Positions 17,757 to 25,389 of a DNA stretch of 64,000 nt are shown here, in pieces (the first letter of the stretch is position 1; the number at the start of each line of letters is the position of its first letter). The position numbers and the translations under genes were made by a program. The notes under the pieces were generated by a model. It had not been told where the DNA came from. It worked only from the letters and a program-made list of their open reading frames with translations, and did not search any database. The stretch is taken from NCBI RefSeq assembly GCF_008041935.1, contig NZ_VKAC01000002.1, forward strand, positions 1-64,000, in the 5' to 3' direction. This stretch comes from Quadrisphaera setariae (GTDB taxonomy: Bacteria; Actinomycetota; Actinomycetes; Actinomycetales; Quadrisphaeraceae).

Positions 17757-17895
17757 CCGGCCCCACGTCGGTGGAGGCGGGCCCGCTGCGGCGCACGGGG
17801 CGAGGGCCTCTCGGCGGCGCCGACCAGAGCTGGACCGTGCGAGCGCGCCGATCACGCACCGAGCAGCTGCGTCCGTCGCGCCGGGCGGAGACGGC

Positions 17896-18549
17896 TCAGC
17901 GGACGTCGACGACGATGCGCTGCGGGTCGCTCAGCGCCACCACCCGGTACTCGCTCACGGCCTCGTCGAGGCCGAGCAGCACCTGCGCCTGGCCCTCCCA
18001 CGCGCCGCCCACCCAGACCTGCTCGACCAGGCCGCCGGTCCCGCCGACGGCGCCGACGAACGCCCTCCGCCCGGCGGAGTCGACCTGCCCGTCGCCGCCG
18101 TTGGCGATGCCGGTCACCGCGAGGTCCAGGAAGCGGTCCCCCTCGACGTCGAGCAGCTCACCGGAGGCGTCCTGCAGCGGCTGGGGCACCGCGCCGACGA
18201 ACCAGCCTGCGACCTGCTCCGGCTCGCCCGCCAGGTCCAGCACGACGCGCTCGTAGCCCTCGTGCTCACCGGTGCGGACGCCGACGATGCTGGCCGAGCC
18301 GGAACCGGGTGCCTCGCCGGCCCGGTCCAGCGGGACGAAGGGCGTCGCCTCCTGGCCGGTGCCTCCCGCGTCGTCGTCGACCGAGCCGCTGGTCGGCGTG
18401 CTGGCCGACGGCGTCGCCGGTTCCTCCTCGGTGGCGGTGCTCAGCGGCTGGTCGGCACGGGCAGGGCCGGGGTCCGGCGCCCCGCAGCCGGCGAGGAGGA
18501 CAGCGCCCAGCAGCGCTGCGACGGCCGAGGTGGTCGGTGTGCGCGGCAC
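17896..18549 (-). CDS. AMIN-like domain lipoprotein
   Basis: 217 aa. The lipobox LLAGC at about residues 18-22 after a short hydrophobic stretch indicates a lipoprotein. A Ser/Thr/Glu-rich linker of about 45 residues follows. The folded part has EHEGYERVVLDLAGEP and ends PQRIVVDVR, the pattern of AMIN-like domains in secreted actinobacterial proteins, which may bind cell-wall polymers. Start GTG 18549 with ACGAGGA upstream. Neighbours give no functional clue. Confidence 0.78.
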   Translation of the reverse strand: MPRTPTTSAVAALLGAVLLAGCGAPDPGPARADQPLSTATEEEPATPSASTPTSGSVDDDAGGTGQEATPFVPLDRAGEAPGSGSASIVGVRTGEHEGYERVVLDLAGEPEQVAGWFVGAVPQPLQDASGELLDVEGDRFLDLAVTGIANGGDGQVDSAGRRAFVGAVGGTGGLVEQVWVGGAWEGQAQVLLGLDEAVSEYRVVALSDPQRIVVDVR

Positions 18550-18659
18550 GGGGTCCTCGTTCCGGTGCTCTCACGCCCGGTGGCTGCGGGCTCCGTCCCA
18601 TCGTCGCCCTGCGACCCGTTCGCGGCACCACGGACAGCCGCCCGTCAGGCGGAGGCCGG

Positions 18660-19157
18660 GACCGCGCCCGCGTCGCGGCCTCGAGCACCAGCACCGCGCC
18701 CTCTCCGGGCAGGCGCTGCGCGCCAGCGGCCCGGCCGCACGCCGCCAGCAGGACGTCGACCGGCCGACCGCTGGCGCGCGGTCCGCTGCCCCCGCCACGT
18801 CAGCGTCGTCGGCGACGAGCTGGACCTGCTGCACCAGCTCCCTGCACCCCCCCCGAAGCCGGCGGGGGTGGACGCCTGGACGCGCAGCGCTCGCTCGAGC
18901 GACTCGGTGCCGCAGTCCCGGTGCAGGCCCAGGGGGCGGCGGACGTCCTCGCCGTGGAGGTCGGAGCGGGCTCGCACCAGCCCGAGGACGAAGCCGAGCC
19001 GGGTGGTCAGGGCGTTGTCGACCAGGTGGGCGACCACGTCGTGCACCGACCAGCCGGCGCACAGCGACGGCACCTCCCACTGCTCAGGTCGCAGGCCCTG
19101 GAGGTCCTGGACGAGGGCAGCGCGTTCGGCGTGCACGAGGGGCCACGAGTCGGTCAT
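18660..19157 (-). pseudogene. Decayed maleylpyruvate-isomerase-family (TIGR03083) gene
   Basis: The 5' end is normal: ATG 19157, LVHAERAALVQDLQGLRPEQWEVPSLCAGWSVHDVVAHLVD in pieces. Then LGFVLGLVRAR joins directly to DLHGEDVRRPLG, whereas relatives have about 50-60 residues between, so an internal deletion is likely. After ALRVQASTPAGFGG the coding frame shifts at a run of eight C (18847-18854) to ELVQQVQLVADDADV. It shifts again near five C (18789-18793) to RPVDVLLAACGRAAGAQRLPGEGAVL. Three frames are therefore needed and no stop closes the last before the next gene. The family uses mycothiol or metal-bound thiols (DinB-like fold). The end coordinate is approximate. Confidence 0.7.
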
Positions 19158-19219
19158 GCGCCTCCCAGCGTCGGGGGTGTGGGGTCTCGGACCGGCGCAC
19201 GAGCGCGGAGTCGTCGCCG

Positions 19220-19564
19220 TCAGGGGCCGGTGACCACCACGAGGTTGCCGTCGGGGTCGGTGAGGCGCAGCAGGCGCGCACCTCCTCCGGGCTCGACCCC
19301 GCCGTGGGCCGTGCCAGCAGCCGCCAGGCGGGTGGCGAGCGCGTCCACCACCCCGGCGCCAGCGACGCCGAGCACCACGCACGACCGGCCGGCGCGCTCG
19401 GCGTCGCACCACACCTGCACGCCGGCGGTCGGCGTGAGGTGCCACTCCAGCAGCCCGCCCATCGGGCGCGTGGTGGGTGGCCCGTCGAACAGGGCGGTGT
19501 ACCAGCGCTCGGCCACCTCGACGTCGGTGACGGCGGCCTGCGCGAGGACCCGGGAGAACTCCAT
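19220..19564 (-). CDS. VOC-family (glyoxalase-like) protein
   Basis: 114 aa from ATG 19564; GGAG lies 4 nt upstream, and a longer start at 19621 is possible. Single VOC module: VTDVEVAERWYTALFDGPPT near the start and RLLRLTDPDGNLVVVTGP at the end, the common DPDGN closing motif. Such proteins bind small molecules or metal; the substrate is unknown. It lies between the decayed gene and a divergent MerR gene. Confidence 0.78.
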   Translation of the reverse strand: MEFSRVLAQAAVTDVEVAERWYTALFDGPPTTRPMGGLLEWHLTPTAGVQVWCDAERAGRSCVVLGVAGAGVVDALATRLAAAGTAHGGVEPGGGARLLRLTDPDGNLVVVTGP

Positions 19565-19648
19565 GCGCTCCAGACCGCTGGGCCCGCGCGGACTCATCGC
19601 CGGCGCGGGCTTGACCCTCACGCGACGTCAGGCCCCACGGTGGTCCCC

Positions 19649-20482
19649 GTGACCGCACCGCACCGCACCGATGAGCACGACGACGACGGCAACCGGCCCA
19701 GCGACCTGCTGACCGTGGGCCGCGTGGCCGAGCTGACCGGTGTCAGCGTCCGCACGCTGCACCACTACGACGCCGTCGGCCTGGTGCGTCCCTCGGGGCG
19801 CACCTCCGCGGGCTACCGGCTGTACGCCGTCGACGACGTCGAGCGGCTGCAGGCGGTGGTCGTCTACCGCCGCCTCGGGTTCTCCCTGGAGGAGATCGGC
19901 GCGCTGCTGGCGGCTGACGGTGAGGAGGTGGTCGACCACCTGCGGCGCCAGCGCGACGCGGTCACGGCCAGGCTGCAGGAGGACGCAGACCTCCTCGCGG
20001 CGATCGAGAGAGCACTGGAGGCGAGGATGACCGGGATCCAGCTGACCCCCGACGAGCAGCGCGAGCTGTTCGGCGACTCGTTCAGCGAGGACTACGCCGT
20101 GGAGGCGCAGGAGCGCTGGGGGCAGACCGAGCAGTGGGCGCAGTCGCAGCAGCGCACCGCGCAGTACACGAAGGCGGACTGGGAGCAGGTCAGGGCCGAG
20201 GGTGACGCCCTCAACACCGCCTTCGCCGAGCTGCTCGCGGCGGGGGAGCCCGCCGACGGCGACGCCGCGACGGCCGTCGCCGAGCGGCACCGCCTCCACG
20301 TGTGCGAGCGGTTCTACGACATGTCCCACGCGATGCACCGGTCGGTGAGCCAGCTCTACGTGGACGACCCCCGCTTCACCGCCACCTACGAGGCGGTGGC
20401 CCCGGGACTGGCGCAGTACGTGCGCGACGCCGCCCACGCCAACGCGGCGCGCCACGGCGTCACGGAGGGCTGCACCAGCTGA
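19649..20482 (+). CDS. MerR family regulator, TipA-like
   Basis: 277 aa. N-terminal MerR HTH: LTVGRVAELTGVSVRTLHHYDAVGL with GYRLYAVDDVERLQ. A coiled-coil linker follows (EVVDHLRRQRDAVTARLQED). The C-terminal about 145 residues match the TipAS ligand domain (LFGDSFSEDYAVEAQERWG, YTKADWEQV), which in TipAL binds thiopeptide antibiotics and other drugs. It starts at GTG 19649. It probably regulates its own gene and perhaps the downstream EamA exporter, though an inverted repeat lies between them. Confidence 0.88.
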   Translation: MTAPHRTDEHDDDGNRPSDLLTVGRVAELTGVSVRTLHHYDAVGLVRPSGRTSAGYRLYAVDDVERLQAVVVYRRLGFSLEEIGALLAADGEEVVDHLRRQRDAVTARLQEDADLLAAIERALEARMTGIQLTPDEQRELFGDSFSEDYAVEAQERWGQTEQWAQSQQRTAQYTKADWEQVRAEGDALNTAFAELLAAGEPADGDAATAVAERHRLHVCERFYDMSHAMHRSVSQLYVDDPRFTATYEAVAPGLAQYVRDAAHANAARHGVTEGCTS

Positions 20483-20492
20483 GCTCCTGCCA

Positions 20493-20544
20493 CCGCGCCG
20501 TCGAGTTCCTGCCGACTCCCGTGCGGGAGGGCTCGACGGCGCGG
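20493..20544 (+). terminator. Inverted repeat after the MerR gene, probable terminator
   Basis: CCGCGCCGTCGAG (20493-20505) pairs perfectly with CTCGACGGCGCGG (20532-20544). The 26-nt loop contains a second stem CTCCC/GGGAG. No T-run follows, as is common for terminators in GC-rich actinomycetes. Confidence 0.55.
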
Positions 20545-20586
20545 AGCGGAGTGCTCGGGCGCGCAGGATGGCGCTGTGATGAGCAC

Positions 20587-21504
20587 GTGAACCGCCGCTC
20601 CGCCGTCCTCTTCGCCGGCCTGGGCATCGCCTGGGGCGTGCCCTACCTCTTCATCGCCATCGCCGTCACCGAGCTGGAGCCGTCGGTGCTGGTGCTGGCC
20701 CGCACCGCGCTGGGCGCGCTGCTCCTCCTGCCCCTGGCGCTGCTGCGCCGCGAGGTCGGCCCGGCCCTGCGCCACTGGCCGGCTCTGCTCGTCTACACAG
20801 CCGCCGAGGTGCTCGTGCCCTGGCTGCTGCTGGCCCGGGCCGAGCGCTCGCTGCCCAGCTCCACCACCGCGCTGCTCATCGCCGCGGTCCCGCTGGTGGG
20901 TCTGGCGGTGGCCGCCCTGGCCCGCCGCGCACGCCTCGACGACTCCCCGCGCCGTCCCCTCGGCGGGCGGGGCGCGCTCGGCCTGGCCGTGGGCAGCCTC
21001 GGCGTCGCGGCGCTCGTCGGCGTCTCCCTGACCGGCGCCGACCCCGTCGCGGTGCTCGAGATGGCCGTGGTGGTGGTCTGCTACGCCATCGGCGCGTGGG
21101 TGCTCGGCGCGCGCCTGCGCGACGTCCCCAGCGCCGGGGTCATGGCGGTCTCGCTGGCGGTCTCCGCGCTGGTCTACCTGCCCGTGGTGCTGCTGGGGCC
21201 GGGCCTGCCGGCGCAGCTGCCGTCGGGCCGGGTGGTGCTCGCCGTCGTCGTCCTCGGGGTGGTGTGCACGGCGGGGGCGTTCCTGCTGTTCGGGGCGCTG
21301 GTGGCGGCCGTCGGCGCGGTCCGCACCACCACGGTGGTGTACGTGAACCCGCTGGTCGCGGTGGTCGCCGGGGCCCTGGTGCTGGGGGAGCGGCTCACCG
21401 CGTGGACCGCTGTGGGAGCCGTCCTCGTGCTGGCCGGGTCGGTGCTGGCGACGGCGCCCCCGCGCCGCCGCGCCGCCACCGACCCGGCGCTCGCGGCGAC
21501 CTGA
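20587..21504 (+). CDS. EamA/DMT-superfamily exporter
   Basis: 305 aa, ten hydrophobic segments in two repeats. Landmarks: GIAWGVPYLFIAIAVTEL, VLVLARTALGALLLLPLALLRR, and the terminal VYVNPLVAVVAGALVLGERLTAWTAVGAVLVLAGS. It starts at GTG 20587; a three-codon ATG frame just upstream (20579) overlaps out of frame. Substrate unknown. It follows the TipA-like regulator after a probable terminator. Confidence 0.88.
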   Translation: MNRRSAVLFAGLGIAWGVPYLFIAIAVTELEPSVLVLARTALGALLLLPLALLRREVGPALRHWPALLVYTAAEVLVPWLLLARAERSLPSSTTALLIAAVPLVGLAVAALARRARLDDSPRRPLGGRGALGLAVGSLGVAALVGVSLTGADPVAVLEMAVVVVCYAIGAWVLGARLRDVPSAGVMAVSLAVSALVYLPVVLLGPGLPAQLPSGRVVLAVVVLGVVCTAGAFLLFGALVAAVGAVRTTTVVYVNPLVAVVAGALVLGERLTAWTAVGAVLVLAGSVLATAPPRRRAATDPALAAT

Positions 21505-21507
21505 GCC

Positions 21508-22938
21508 TCAGACGCCCGACGGCTGGGTGCGCTCCGCGGGCTGCACCGGCGTGACCGGCGCGGCCTCGGAGCGCTCCTCGCGGCGCGTCAGCTTCAGCGT
21601 GTAGACGGTGCCGTGGGAGAGCATCCGCGAGACCGCCGTCGCCGGGACCACCGCCAGGGCCAGCGGCAGCAGCAGCGCGGGCGCCGCGGTGAGCTCGAAG
21701 AGCATCACCGCCCCCGTGATGGGGGCGCGGGTGGAGCCGGCGAACGTCGCGGCCATGCCCACCACGGCGAACAGCGCGGTGTGGCCGGCCAGGGACGGGT
21801 CGACGGAGGCGGCCACGTCGCCGAAGGCCGCACCGGCCATGGCCCCGACGAACAGCGACGGCGCGAACACGCCGCCCGAGCCGCCGATGCCCAGGGTCAG
21901 CGAGGTGGCGAGCACCTTCGCGAGGAGCAGCACCAGCAGGGCGCCCAGGGCGATGCCTCCGTAGACCGACCTCTCGAGCACCGGGTAGCCCACGCCGTAC
22001 ATCTGCGGCACGGCCAGCAGCAGGAGGCCCAGGGCGAGCCCGCCGACCGCCGGGCGCGCCCACTCCGGTCCACGCGTCCTGCCCCACAGGGCGTCGCACG
22101 CGTCCTCGACGAGGTAGATGGCCCGCGCGAAGCCGATGCCGACAGCTCCGGCGAGCACGCCGAGCAGCAGGACGAGCAGGTAGTCCTCGGGGCGGATGGC
22201 GCCCAGGTGCGGCAGGGAGATGAACGGTGCGTCGCCGAAGGCGGCGCGGCCGATGAGCGCGGCGATGACCGAGGAGATCGTCACGGCGCCGAACGCGGTG
22301 GGGGAGAAGTCCTGCAGGAGCAGCTCGAGGGAGAAGAAGATGCCGCCGAGCGGGGCGTTGAAGGTGGCCGAGACGCCGCCCGCGGCGCCGCAGGCGACCA
22401 GGGTGGACAGGCGCGAGCCCGGCAGCCGCATCTTCTGCCCGAGCGCTGAGCCGAGGGCGGAGCCGATCTGGATGATGGGCCCCTCGCGGCCCACCGACCC
22501 GCCCGAGCCGATGCAGATGGCGCTGGCCAGGGCCTTGACCGCCGCCACGCTGCCGCGGATGCGGCCGCCGTTCGAGCTGATGGCGCGCATGACCTCGGGG
22601 ACGCCGTGGCCGCGGGCCTCGGGGGCGAAGCGCTGCACGAGCGGCCCGTAGAGCAGCCCGCCGACGGCGGGCGCGAGGACGACGAAGCCTGCTCCGAGCC
22701 ACGGGACCCACGGGTGGGCGGGGTGGCCGACGACGGCCGAGTAGTCCTCGTGGCCGCTGAACACCCAGGTGGCCACGTGGATGAGCCAGCGGAAGACGAC
22801 CGCGGCCAGGCCCGCACCGACGCCGATGAGCACGGCGGGCAGGGCCAGGCGCAGCACCTGGCCGTCGAAGCTGGTCCCGAGGCCGAACCGGCGCGAGGGG
22901 GCGGGGGACGACGACGGAGCCGCGGGCGATGCTTGCAC
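21508..22938 (-). CDS. CLC-type chloride channel/proton antiporter
   Basis: 476 aa polytopic membrane protein. The selectivity-filter segments are GSGGSVGREGPIIQIGSALGS, with the gating Glu152 in GREGP, and GIGGSGGVFAPSLFVGA. The first filter motif GSGIP of classical CLCs is GSGGS here, as in several bacterial CLC subfamilies. The proton glutamate region and final helices are present; no CBS domains follow. Start GTG 22938 lies inside a TTGCAC-N2-GTGCAA palindrome and 6 nt after TACATT, so a leaderless, operator-controlled message is likely. A longer frame upstream (to 23226) is rejected because it would run through the MarR gene. Confidence 0.87.
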   Translation of the reverse strand: MQASPAAPSSSPAPSRRFGLGTSFDGQVLRLALPAVLIGVGAGLAAVVFRWLIHVATWVFSGHEDYSAVVGHPAHPWVPWLGAGFVVLAPAVGGLLYGPLVQRFAPEARGHGVPEVMRAISSNGGRIRGSVAAVKALASAICIGSGGSVGREGPIIQIGSALGSALGQKMRLPGSRLSTLVACGAAGGVSATFNAPLGGIFFSLELLLQDFSPTAFGAVTISSVIAALIGRAAFGDAPFISLPHLGAIRPEDYLLVLLLGVLAGAVGIGFARAIYLVEDACDALWGRTRGPEWARPAVGGLALGLLLLAVPQMYGVGYPVLERSVYGGIALGALLVLLLAKVLATSLTLGIGGSGGVFAPSLFVGAMAGAAFGDVAASVDPSLAGHTALFAVVGMAATFAGSTRAPITGAVMLFELTAAPALLLPLALAVVPATAVSRMLSHGTVYTLKLTRREERSEAAPVTPVQPAERTQPSGV

Positions 22939-22946
22939 AAGTGCAA
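22933..22946. promoter_or_regulatory. Putative MarR operator over CLC start
   Basis: TTGCAC-AA-GTGCAA is a perfect 6-bp-arm inverted repeat covering the CLC start codon. The MarR gene ends about 50 nt away. Confidence 0.6.
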
Positions 22947-22950
22947 ATGT
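22945..22950 (-). promoter_or_regulatory. -10 element (TACATT), leaderless promoter
   Basis: TACATT on the minus strand is 6 nt before GTG 22938 of the CLC gene and abuts the inverted repeat. Confidence 0.5.
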
Positions 22951-22994
22951 ACGCCTAGAGCAACCACATGGTCCAGGGGGCTCCCCGACGGCTC

Positions 22995-23450
22995 TCAGCC
23001 TCCGTAGGGCGACAGCTCCTCCGGCAGCGGCTCGTCGGCGGCGCGGCGGAACGCGGCCGCCCCGCGCGCCAGGAGCGCCCGGTCCCGGGGAGTCATGCGC
23101 GCCACCACCCGGGCGAGCTCGTCCCGCCGCCGGTCGGTGACCTCGCGCACCAGGCGCTGACCGGCCTCGGTGGTCGCCACCAGCACCTCCCGCCGGTCCG
23201 AGGCTCCGGGGCGCCGCTCCAGCCACCCGCCGGCCACGAGCCGGTCCACCGAGCGGGTCAGCGTGGACCCCCCCACCGCGAGCCGCTCGGCGAGGTCGCT
23301 GGAGCGCACCGGGCCCAGCTCGCTGGCCAGCACGAGCAGTCGGAACTGGGGGACCGTCACCTCCTCGAGCGCTGGTGCCAGCGAGCGCGCCACCACGCCG
23401 AGCAGCGCGCGCGAGGCGGCCACGAGGTCCTCCACGCCGTCGTCCGTCAC
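22995..23450 (-). CDS. MarR family regulator
   Basis: 151 aa. Winged-helix core: VTVPQFRLLVLASELGPVRSSDLAERLAVGGSTLTRSVDRLVAGGWLERRPGASDRREVLVATTEAG in pieces, including the DRR wing. GTG 23450 is preceded by GATGAT exactly 6 nt upstream. It lies immediately upstream of and co-directional with the CLC gene, so it may control CLC through the TTGCAC palindrome, or the alpha/beta hydrolase behind it. The ligand is unknown. Confidence 0.87.
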   Translation of the reverse strand: MTDDGVEDLVAASRALLGVVARSLAPALEEVTVPQFRLLVLASELGPVRSSDLAERLAVGGSTLTRSVDRLVAGGWLERRPGASDRREVLVATTEAGQRLVREVTDRRRDELARVVARMTPRDRALLARGAAAFRRAADEPLPEELSPYGG

Positions 23451-23476
23451 GGAGCCATCATCGGCGCGCCCCTCCG

Positions 23477-24337
23477 TCAGGCCAGCAGCGCCCGGAGCTG
23501 GCGGGCGAAGCGCTCGGGGTCTCCGCCCATCCACGGCACCCAGTCGACGTGCCCTCCGGTCACCATCGCCGCCTCGCGGTCGAGCCGGGCCGCCAGGCCT
23601 TCGGCGCCGCGGCGGGCCAGCTGCCTCCCGGACTCGCGCCCGGCGGCCAGCACCACGCGCGCGCCGGAGGCCTCGGCCGCGCGCAGGGCGTCGAGGTCGA
23701 CGTCGTACCCGCACACCGGGAGCAGACCCTTGCCGATCATCCGGGTCATCGCCGCCACGTGCTGCCCGGTCGGGTCGGCGGGCGGCTGCGGGTCGTGCGA
23801 GGTGTCGCCGCCCTCGGGCGCCTCGAAGCCGGCCAGCGCCATGAAGGCGCCCATGGCCGGCCACACCCCCTGCTCGTGGAGGGTGGCGACGATCCGCTCG
23901 GCGTCAGCCCGGCGCTCCGCCGCGTCGGGCAGCACCCCGAACAGCGGCGGCTCGTGGGCCACGAGCACCCGCAGCCGCTGCGGGTGGCGTGCCGCGAAGG
24001 CCAGGCCGGTCACCGCGCCACCGCTGGAGCCGAACACGTCCGCGCGGGCGTCCGGACCGGCGACGGCCTCGAGGAGCGCGGCGACGTCGTCGGCGAGGCG
24101 GCGCGGGTCGGCGTCGTCGTCGGGGTCGTCCAGGGGGCTGGCGCCGAAGCCGCGCGGGTCGTGCAGGAGCACGCGGTGGTCGTTCGCGAGGTGCTCGCCC
24201 AGGTCGCGGAAGTCGTCCGCGCCCGCGGGGTGGCCGACGAGGACGACGACGGGCGCGCCGTCCGGTCCGGCCACCTCGTGGTGCAGGCGCGCGCCGGGCA
24301 CGTCCAGGGTGCCGGGGGTCCAGGTGGTGCTGGTCAT
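23477..24337 (-). CDS. Alpha/beta hydrolase
   Basis: 286 aa. Core motifs: VVLVGHPAGADDF (oxyanion region), LLHDPRGFGASP, nucleophile elbow DVFGSSGGAVTGLAF with Ser in GSSGG, and MVTGGHVDWVPW with the candidate histidine near the C-terminus. The start ATG 24337 has GAGGAGG about 11 nt upstream; an in-frame ATG about 30 nt earlier is an alternative. It sits between MarR and IclR genes, all on the minus strand. Substrate unknown; it could belong to the neighbouring IclR-controlled pathway. Confidence 0.82.
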   Translation of the reverse strand: MTSTTWTPGTLDVPGARLHHEVAGPDGAPVVVLVGHPAGADDFRDLGEHLANDHRVLLHDPRGFGASPLDDPDDDADPRRLADDVAALLEAVAGPDARADVFGSSGGAVTGLAFAARHPQRLRVLVAHEPPLFGVLPDAAERRADAERIVATLHEQGVWPAMGAFMALAGFEAPEGGDTSHDPQPPADPTGQHVAAMTRMIGKGLLPVCGYDVDLDALRAAEASGARVVLAAGRESGRQLARRGAEGLAARLDREAAMVTGGHVDWVPWMGGDPERFARQLRALLA

Positions 24338-24366
24338 GTCGTGCCGACCCTCCTCGCTCACGGGAC

Positions 24367-25191
24367 TCATCGCCAGCTGCTGGGCACGCGCAGCTCGGAC
24401 GGCACCGCCTGCAGGCGCGCGAGGTCGGCGCTGATGGCGGCAGCCGTCTCCAGCAGCAGCGGCAGGTGGTGCTCCACGAGCGTCTCCATGGACGTCTCGA
24501 GGGCGTGGGCGTTGACGTTGACCGCCGCCACCACCCGCTCGCCGGCCCCGCGGACCGGTGCCGCCACGGAGCGCACGGCGGGGGCGAGCAGCTGGTCGGT
24601 GGCGGCCCAGCCCTGGTCGCGCACGCGCGCCAGCTCCTCCTCGAGCGCCGCCGGGTCCACCGGGGCGGCGGTGGTCACACCGGAGCGCGAGGGCACGTCG
24701 AGCACCCGGTGCAGCTCGTCGGCCGGGAGGTCGGCCAGGAGCACCTTGCCGAGCGAGGTGACCGCGGCGGGGAAGCGCGTGCCGACGTCGGCGCGCAGCG
24801 TGACCAGCTTGGGCACCGCCACCCGCGCGACGTAGACGACGTCCGACCCGTCGAGCTGCGCCACCGAGCACGACTCCCCGGTGCGGTCGACGAGCTGGCG
24901 CAGGTGGTGGTGCGCCGCGTCCCACACGCCGCTGGCGGTGACGTAGGCCAGTCCGAGGTCGAGCACGCGCGGGGTGAGGGAGAAGGCGCCCTGCTCGGCG
25001 CGGACGTAGCCGAGGTCGGCGAGGGTCAGCAGGATGCGGTGGGCCGTGGGGCGGGCCAGGCCGGCCCGGTCCGCGACCTCGCTCAGCGCGAGCGAGGGCG
25101 CGCCGGTGCCCAGGGCCCGGATGACGTCGAGGCCCCGGGCGACCGCCTCGACGAAGTCGGGGCTGGTCCGGTGCCGTCCGGTCTCGCGCAC
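24367..25191 (-). CDS. IclR family regulator
   Basis: 274 aa. N-terminal winged HTH: SLALSEVADRAGLARPTAHRILLTLADLGYV. C-terminal effector domain: TRFPAAVTSLGKVLLADLPADELHRVL and VAAPVRGAGERVVAAVNVNAHA. It resembles PcaR/PobR-type regulators of aromatic catabolism. GTG 25191 has AGGAGG at a good distance upstream. It is divergent from the CaiB-ligAB operon with a GTCCGC-N3-GCGGAC palindrome in the 198-nt gap, so it most likely controls that operon. Confidence 0.9.
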   Translation of the reverse strand: MRETGRHRTSPDFVEAVARGLDVIRALGTGAPSLALSEVADRAGLARPTAHRILLTLADLGYVRAEQGAFSLTPRVLDLGLAYVTASGVWDAAHHHLRQLVDRTGESCSVAQLDGSDVVYVARVAVPKLVTLRADVGTRFPAAVTSLGKVLLADLPADELHRVLDVPSRSGVTTAAPVDPAALEEELARVRDQGWAATDQLLAPAVRSVAAPVRGAGERVVAAVNVNAHALETSMETLVEHHLPLLLETAAAISADLARLQAVPSELRVPSSWR

Positions 25192-25339
25192 GCCGCCGTG
25201 CCTCCTCGTCGTCCGGTGCCGTCGTCCTGGGCCGTGGTCGGGGGTCGTCGCAGCAGCATGGCACCTCACCGTCCAGCGGCCCGAGGGTGCGGCGGAGCAG
25301 CCCGTTGACCGGGCGGAGGAACGGGTGCAGCATGGGTCT

Positions 25340-25364
25340 GTCCGCACAGCGGACACTCGTCCGC
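25340..25364. promoter_or_regulatory. Putative IclR operator
   Basis: GTCCGC-ACA-GCGGAC (25340-25354) is a perfect 15-bp inverted repeat, and another GTCCGC half-site follows at 25359-25364. It lies 26-50 nt upstream of the CoA-transferase start, in the divergent gap of the IclR gene. Confidence 0.6.
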
Positions 25365-25389
25365 TGATGCTCGAGTGCTCGGAGGGTCG

